Source of the DNA: an uncultured Collinsella sp.
Lineage (GTDB): Bacteria; Actinomycetota; Coriobacteriia; Coriobacteriales; Coriobacteriaceae
Assembly (NCBI GenBank): GCA_934668695.1
Contig: CAKUOD010000019.1
Span: 1 to 25,500, forward strand
Direction: 5' to 3'
Length of the DNA: 25,500 nt
Position 1 is the stretch's first letter. Each line of letters opens with the position of its first letter. The position numbers and the translations under genes were made by a program. Shown piece after piece: positions 21,564-25,500 of this stretch. The notes under the pieces were generated by a model. The model did not search any database, was not told the DNA's origin, and saw only the letters and a list, made by a program, of their open reading frames with translations.

Positions 21564-21682
21564 CAGATTGCCCCGAAACAAGGCGGCGCTGACCTTGTGG
21601 TCGCGCCGCCGAAGTTGAGCGGCAATCTGGCCGGCTGGGCGCCGCGCAGCGTCGAGCCGGCCGCTGTTCGTTAGAACAGCGG
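21564..21682 (-). other. Structured intercistronic region with four hairpins, cassette C
   Basis: Between the transporter stop and the hydrolase start lie CCGCTGTTC/GAACAGCGG (21661-21669 with 21674-21682), GGCCGGCT/AGCCGGCC (21629-21636 with 21655-21662), GGCGGCGC/GCGCCGCC (21582-21589 with 21603-21610) and an outer pair CAGATTGCC/GGCAATCTG (21564-21572 with 21621-21629). Some share bases and so are alternatives. There are no T-runs. The first hairpin begins two bases past the stop codon. Confidence 0.6.
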
Positions 21683-21683
21683 A

Positions 21684-23465
21684 CTAAAGGGAGAGCTGCT
21701 CGGAGACGAAGGCGAGAGACTTGTCGCCGTTCTGGGAGAGCTCGATGTACTGCTTGCCGCGGCAGGCGACGCACTTGTTGCCCACGCGCTCGCAGTCCTT
21801 CTGCAGGTCGGCCAGGTAGCTCGCGGCCTGCGGGGCCAGGACGACCAGGTCAAAGTCGGGGAGCATGTCGACGTGGTTGCCATAGGCCTCGGCAGCAGTC
21901 TCAAGATTGATGCCGCGCTCCTTGGCAGCCTTGGCCAGCGCGTTGGCCAGCAGGCCCGAGGTTCCGCCGCCCTGGCAGAGCACGAGCACGCGCTTGCCGT
22001 TGAGGTCGCTGGCGGCTGTAGCTTCTGTGGCGACAGCGGCGGGGGCTGCGACAGGAGCGGCGTCGGCCTTCACGGCCTCGGCAGCAGCGCCGGCGGCAAC
22101 GCTCTTGGCGTCAGCCTTGCCCTGGAAGGCGTCGTTGAGCTTGGCGGCCTTTTCGACGCTCTTGGCGGCGAGCTCCTCCTGGGAGATCTCGGCCTCCTCG
22201 GCACACTTCTGGGCGTCATAGGCACGGAAGAACGGGTAGTACAGAAGGAAGTCGACGACCAGGATGATGGCGAGCATCACAAAAGCGAGCGGCTGGAAGC
22301 CCAGGCCCATGATGGTACCGATGGGGCCGGGGACGGTCCAGGGCAGGGTGTACATAAAGCCGTTCATGCCCAGGAAGTCGATAAAGACCTTGAGGATCCA
22401 GACGTTGGCGATCGGGGCAAAGACAAACGGGACAAAGAAGACGGGGTTGAGCACGATGGGCGCGGCGAACAGCAGCGGCTCGTTGACGGCGAAGCAGACC
22501 GGGACGATGGAGGCCTTACCGACCGCACGCATCTCCTGGGACTTGGCCAGGAAGCAGAACATGAAGACGAGGACGAGCGTGGCGCCGGTGCCGCCCATGC
22601 AGACGACGAAGTACTGGGCGCCCTGCGTCAGGACGGCAGAAGCGTGCTGACCGGCCTGGTAAGCAGCCAGGTTGTCGGTCATGTTGGCAACGAGGGCGGC
22701 GGCGATGGCGGGCTCGACGATCGAGGGGCCGTGGACACCGACGAACCAGAAGAGGCTCATGGCGCCGTAGATCACAGCGAGGCCGATGTAGCCGTCGGCA
22801 GCGGTGAACAGGGGCTGGAACACCTGGATGACGCCCTGGGCAAAGCAGAAGCCAAAGGCAGAGCGGAAGACGATGTCAAAGACCCAAAAGACGGTGATGC
22901 AGACGGAGAAGGGGATGATGTCCTTAAAGGTCTGCGAGATGTTGGGCGGAACCTGCTCGGGCATCTTGACGGTGATGTTGCGCTTAATGAAGAACTTGTA
23001 GATGATGCCAGTCACAAACGCAGCGATGAAGGCGGTCAGCAGGCCCTTGGAGCCAAGGTAGGTGGTGTTGAAGCCGCTGGCGGCATCCGTGGAGATCGTG
23101 TCGCTCGAAAGCAGCAGGAAGCCGATGATGGCCGCGCACATGCAGGAGATGAAGTTGATCTGGTTATTCTTGGGCAGATCGCGGTTCTGAGCGTCGGCGA
23201 AGTGCTTGGCCGTGGTGGCGGCGCAGGCGATGGCCAGGATGCCCATGGAGTAGTTGTAGCACTTCCACAGAGCGTTGTTGATGTCATCGGGCCAGTAGAA
23301 ACCCCAGATGTTGGGGACCGAGGCCACCAGGCAGAAGATGGACGAGAAGATGATGATGGGGATGACGGAGATAAAGCCGTCGCGGATCGCCTTGAGGTAC
23401 TTGTTGCGGGCGATCGCGTTGAAAAGGGGCTGGCCCTTTTCGATGGTGGCGATGAGTTGCTCCAT
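21684..23465 (-). CDS. lacE: Lactose-specific PTS EIICB (cassette C)
   Basis: This 593-aa permease is the most LacE-like of the three. The EIIC domain (about 1-430) begins MEQLIATIEKGQPLFNAIAR and contains IRDGFISVIPIIIFSSIF, PNIWGFYWPDDI, NRDLPKNNQINF, EQVPPNISQTFKDIIPF, GVHGPSIVEPAIAA and VNEPLLFAAPIVLNP, all close to lactococcal LacE. An Ala-rich linker (about 440-490) leads to an EIIB domain with VLVLCQGGGTSGLLANAL (phospho-Cys497). AGGAG lies 6 bases before the ATG. It is the first gene of its operon, upstream of the LacG-like enzyme, and is divergent from the regulator at 23822. Lactose is the likely substrate by similarity, but other beta-galactosides are possible. Phosphate would come from the EIIA at 25041. 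Confidence 0.94.
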   Translation of the reverse strand: MEQLIATIEKGQPLFNAIARNKYLKAIRDGFISVIPIIIFSSIFCLVASVPNIWGFYWPDDINNALWKCYNYSMGILAIACAATTAKHFADAQNRDLPKNNQINFISCMCAAIIGFLLLSSDTISTDAASGFNTTYLGSKGLLTAFIAAFVTGIIYKFFIKRNITVKMPEQVPPNISQTFKDIIPFSVCITVFWVFDIVFRSAFGFCFAQGVIQVFQPLFTAADGYIGLAVIYGAMSLFWFVGVHGPSIVEPAIAAALVANMTDNLAAYQAGQHASAVLTQGAQYFVVCMGGTGATLVLVFMFCFLAKSQEMRAVGKASIVPVCFAVNEPLLFAAPIVLNPVFFVPFVFAPIANVWILKVFIDFLGMNGFMYTLPWTVPGPIGTIMGLGFQPLAFVMLAIILVVDFLLYYPFFRAYDAQKCAEEAEISQEELAAKSVEKAAKLNDAFQGKADAKSVAAGAAAEAVKADAAPVAAPAAVATEATAASDLNGKRVLVLCQGGGTSGLLANALAKAAKERGINLETAAEAYGNHVDMLPDFDLVVLAPQAASYLADLQKDCERVGNKCVACRGKQYIELSQNGDKSLAFVSEQLSL

Positions 23466-23499
23466 GCAAAGCTCCTAAGAGTCGGTGGGTTAGCAACGA

Positions 23500-23542
23500 T
23501 GGTAACGTTTGGACCTTGTTTGCCAAAATGTTGACGTTGCCA
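23500..23542. promoter_or_regulatory. Operators O1 and O2 of cassette C
   Basis: TGGTAACGTTTGGA (23500-23513) is a degenerate copy. TGTTGACGTTGCCA (23529-23542) reads TGGCAACGTCAACA on the minus strand and differs from O3 at one base. Both lie 35-77 bases before the transporter start. Confidence 0.72.
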
Positions 23543-23648
23543 TTTTGCGACACAAAAAAAGACGCGAACCGGTGGCCCCTGTGCCTGTGGACCGTCGATT
23601 CCTTGCGCGTAAACGTCTGAGCCGCCCGGTGGCTCGTTGTTTGCACAA

Positions 23649-23662
23649 TGGCAACGTTAACA
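23649..23662. promoter_or_regulatory. Operator O3 of cassette C (TGGCAACGTTAACA)
   Basis: This is the best copy, on the regulator side of the gap and 160 bases before the regulator start. Its flanks (AA before, TTTA after) resemble those of O2 in the opposite orientation. Confidence 0.75.
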
Positions 23663-23821
23663 TTTAGGCGACAAAAGTCGTTCGGGGACGCAGGATTGTC
23701 GGTGAACGGTAGGTTTTGGGTGGTGAGCGTATGGCAGGGGAGGCGTTGGATATACTTGAAAGCGTTCATTTTGTCTGTTGGGATGCCCGTGATGGCATCG
23801 TTGACATAGAAAGATCGACCT

Positions 23822-24826
23822 ATGGCGGCTGTTAAAAAATCGATATCCGTTAAGGACGTGGCACGTCTTGCGGGCGTCTCGGAGCAGACGGTCTCGCGCA
23901 CCGTGCACGATTCGCCCAGCGTGCGCCCCGAGACCAAGGAGCGCGTGCGTGCCGCCATGCGCGAGCTCGGGTATCGACCCAACTTTGCCGGCCGGTCGCT
24001 GCGCCGCGGCAAGTTCAAGACCGTCGGCGTCGCCATGTTCAACATCACCGGCACCGGAAACCTCGACCGCATGGAGGGCTTTGCCGCCGCCGCCGACAAG
24101 CACGGCTATGCCATCACCCTTACTAAAGTAGATGGACATCCCTATACGCTTGAGAGCGCTTCCTCGCGCATGAGTGCACTTCCGGTGGACGGTATGGTCG
24201 TGATTATGAACCGTATGCCGGCAGACTTTGGCACCTTTGAGCCGCTGCCCGGTATGCAGACGGTGCTCGTTACCATGCTGGAGCATCCGCTGTGCTCGAC
24301 GGTCGACAACGACCAGTTCGATTGCTCGCGCCAAGTAGTCGAGTATCTGCTGGGGCAGGGGCACAAGAACGTGCACTTTGTCTCGTGCCCCGAGCGCTCG
24401 CTTTCGGGCATGCAGCGCGAGGAGGGCTGGCGCGAGACGTTGCGCGCGCATGGCATTGAGCCGCCGCGGCTTATCCGCGGTGACTGGACGGCGCAGAGCG
24501 GATATGCCGCCGGGCAGGCGTTGGCGGACGATCCGAGCTGCACGGCTATCTATGCTTCGAACGATGCTATGGCCTATGGCTGCATTCGCGGGCTCGAGTC
24601 GCGCGGAAAGCGCGTGCCCGAGGACGTGAGCGTGGTGGGCGTTGACGATAGCCTGGGCGATATCGTGCCCGATCGTCGCCTGACAACGGTACGTTTTGAT
24701 AACAAGCGCGTTGGCATGTGGGCGGTCGACAAGATTGCCGGCGCCGAGGACGTCGCACCGGGCGTGGAACACATGCTGATCCCCGGTGTGCTCGTCGAGG
24801 GCGATACGGTGCGCAGTCTGCGCTAG
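23822..24826 (+). CDS. LacI-family regulator (cassette C)
   Basis: This 334-aa repressor has the helix-turn-helix VKDVARLAGVSEQTVSRTVHDSP, with Glu-Gln at the two base-reading positions. The hinge is NFAGRSLRRG, and the sensor domain includes VAMFNITGTGNLDRMEG, LPVDGMVVIMNRM, GHKNVHFVS, AIYASNDAMAYG and VPEDVSVVGVDDSL. The N-terminal part of its sensor is closest to that of cassette B, while HGIEPP and LEHPLCSTV echo cassette A. It is divergent from the lacE-like gene, its expected target along with itself. It could also control the EIIA gene 214 bases downstream on the same strand, either by read-through or from an unseen site. The ribosome site is weak (GAAAGA). Confidence 0.92.
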   Translation: MAAVKKSISVKDVARLAGVSEQTVSRTVHDSPSVRPETKERVRAAMRELGYRPNFAGRSLRRGKFKTVGVAMFNITGTGNLDRMEGFAAAADKHGYAITLTKVDGHPYTLESASSRMSALPVDGMVVIMNRMPADFGTFEPLPGMQTVLVTMLEHPLCSTVDNDQFDCSRQVVEYLLGQGHKNVHFVSCPERSLSGMQREEGWRETLRAHGIEPPRLIRGDWTAQSGYAAGQALADDPSCTAIYASNDAMAYGCIRGLESRGKRVPEDVSVVGVDDSLGDIVPDRRLTTVRFDNKRVGMWAVDKIAGAEDVAPGVEHMLIPGVLVEGDTVRSLR

Positions 24827-25040
24827 GGTGCGGACCTGTTTGGGTCGTCGATTTATGTGTTCGATATTGTTCAGAATAGTTTAAAAACCGTTCACGGGTG
24901 AAAATCGACCGTTCATAGCCTGAAACTACGTTTTGGATTGTTCTTTTTTGTTTGAATGTTAATGTTTCTGGCATACACAACGCAGCGCGTATGCCCGGAC
25001 GCGATGCTCTCCATTGGTTCATATGTGAAAGGAACGCAAT

Positions 25041-25379
25041 ATGGCAACCAAAGAAGAAATCTCGATGGTTGGATTCGAGATCGTCGCATACGCGGGTGAC
25101 GCCCAGACCGACCTGCTCGCTGCACTCGATGCTGCCCGTGAGGGTGACTTTGAGAAGGCCGAGCAGCTGCACAAGGATGCCAGCGACGCGCTCATCGGTG
25201 CTCACGACACGCAAACCAAGCTGCTTTCGCAGGAGGCCGGCGGCGGCGAGATGGAGATGACCTTCATCATGGCTCACGCTCAGGACACCCTTATGACCAC
25301 CATGATCCTGGAGAAGCAGACCCGCTTTACCATCGATGCCTACAAGCGCATCGCCGATCTCGAGGCCAAGCTCGCTTAA
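25041..25379 (+). CDS. lacF: PTS EIIA, lactose/cellobiose family
   Basis: This 112-aa cytoplasmic phosphocarrier takes phosphate from HPr and passes it to an EIIB of the same class. The sequence follows LacF: MVGFEIVAYAGDAQTDLLAAL, GDFEKAEQLHKDASDALIGAH, and the active-site segment FIMAHAQDTLMTTMILEKQ. His79 is the phospho-site and Asp82 matches the metal-binding Asp of the LacF trimer. AAAGGAA lies about 6 bases before the ATG. It is the only EIIA of any class in the window. It follows three lactose-family EIICB genes that have no EIIA of their own, so it is probably shared. No terminator is visible before the insertion sequence that follows. Confidence 0.95.
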   Translation: MATKEEISMVGFEIVAYAGDAQTDLLAALDAAREGDFEKAEQLHKDASDALIGAHDTQTKLLSQEAGGGEMEMTFIMAHAQDTLMTTMILEKQTRFTIDAYKRIADLEAKLA

Positions 25380-25423
25380 CGAGCCCCCACAATCAAGTCC
25401 CCTTCCAAAAGCCCTGCCGCAAC

Positions 25424-25500
25424 TGAACTGCGTCCCAAATCTTGGACGCCCTAAATAGCGACTAGGCCGCGAGGGCCTGATTCCGGAACTCCTCCGGGGT
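25424..25500 (-). mobile_element. End of an IS3-family-like insertion sequence (partial)
   Basis: TGAACTGCGTCCCAAATCTT (25424 on) resembles the terminal repeats of IS3/IS150-group elements, which begin TG and contain a CCCAAA-TTGGAC pattern. A transposase tail on the minus strand begins just inside. The other end lies outside the window, so the exact edge and any target duplication cannot be checked. Confidence 0.6.
25462..25500 (-). CDS. C-terminus of a probable IS3-family transposase (partial)
   Basis: The minus strand reads TPEEFRNQALAA and then TAG (25464-25462). A PxE(F/Y)R motif close to the C-terminus is typical of the integrase-core protein of IS3-family elements. Only 12 codons are visible, so the call rests on this motif and on the IS-like end next to it. 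Confidence 0.6.
   Translation of the reverse strand, partial: TPEEFRNQALAA

Larger units (their letters stand above)
23466..23821. promoter_or_regulatory. Divergent control region of cassette C
   Basis: There is no gene in these 356 bases between the transporter and the regulator. It holds three operator-like 14-mers, listed separately, and a GC-rich middle (23570-23640) with a weak GAGCC/GGCTC hairpin. No convincing -35/-10 pair could be fixed for either direction. Confidence 0.5.

Noticed and set aside
20075..23534. Long open frames opposite the cassette C hydrolase and transporter
   Set aside because: They are antisense shadows of clear genes, with no ribosome sites or recognisable domains.
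24880..24920. Possible operator in TTCACGGGTGAA upstream of the EIIA gene
   Set aside because: A short 5-bp-arm palindrome without a second copy or similarity to the cassette operators; too weak to call.

Overview
The window looks like a chromosomal segment of a gut actinobacterium of the Coriobacteriia, most likely Collinsella. This is inferred from the high-GC codon use, the dominance of PTS sugar transporters, and the style of the genes and intergenic palindromes; no marker gene fixes the species. It is almost entirely a sugar-uptake locus with about 16 complete genes, one tRNA, and a partial gene at each end.

Left part (1-5160): the tail of an unidentified protein and its terminator, then an amino-sugar module. 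This holds a GlcNAc/glucose-family PTS EIICB (nagE-like), a GntR/HutC regulator (nagR-like), GlcNAc-6-phosphate deacetylase (nagA) and a YhcH-type protein. A TGGT-N4-ACCA operator occurs upstream of both the transporter and the regulator, so the regulator probably controls both. The module closes with a 44-bp perfect palindrome.

Middle part (5160-10070): tRNA-Thr(CGT) on the minus strand, an orphan mannose-family EIIB that has lost its phosphorylatable histidine, aldose 1-epimerase (galM) divergent from a DeoR-type regulator, and a Fic-domain protein with a winged helix. The Fic gene lies between a cluster of TGACGCG palindromes and a 75-bp promoter palindrome.

Right part (10070-25380): three paralogous cassettes, A (10134-14695), B (15028-19784) and C (20048-24826). 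Each has one lactose-family PTS EIICB, one GH1 6-phospho-beta-galactosidase-like enzyme and one divergently transcribed LacI-type regulator. Each has its own operator sequence: TGACAACGTTGTCA (A), TGAGCACGTTAACA (B) and TGGCAACGTTAACA (C). The first two residues of the regulators' recognition helices differ in parallel. A single lactose-family EIIA follows cassette C and is the only EIIA in the window, so it probably serves all three transporters. All three hydrolases keep the Ser/Lys/Tyr phosphate site and the Trp linked to 6-phospho-galactosides, so the set probably imports and cleaves different beta-galactosides from diet, milk or mucin. The tagatose-6-phosphate genes needed downstream are not here.

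Seven copies of a roughly 60-bp palindromic repeat (arms TCTCgATCTGTAACA / TGTTACAGATcGAGA) lie in the gaps at the ends of the cassettes. The last 77 bases are the end of an IS3-family-like insertion sequence.
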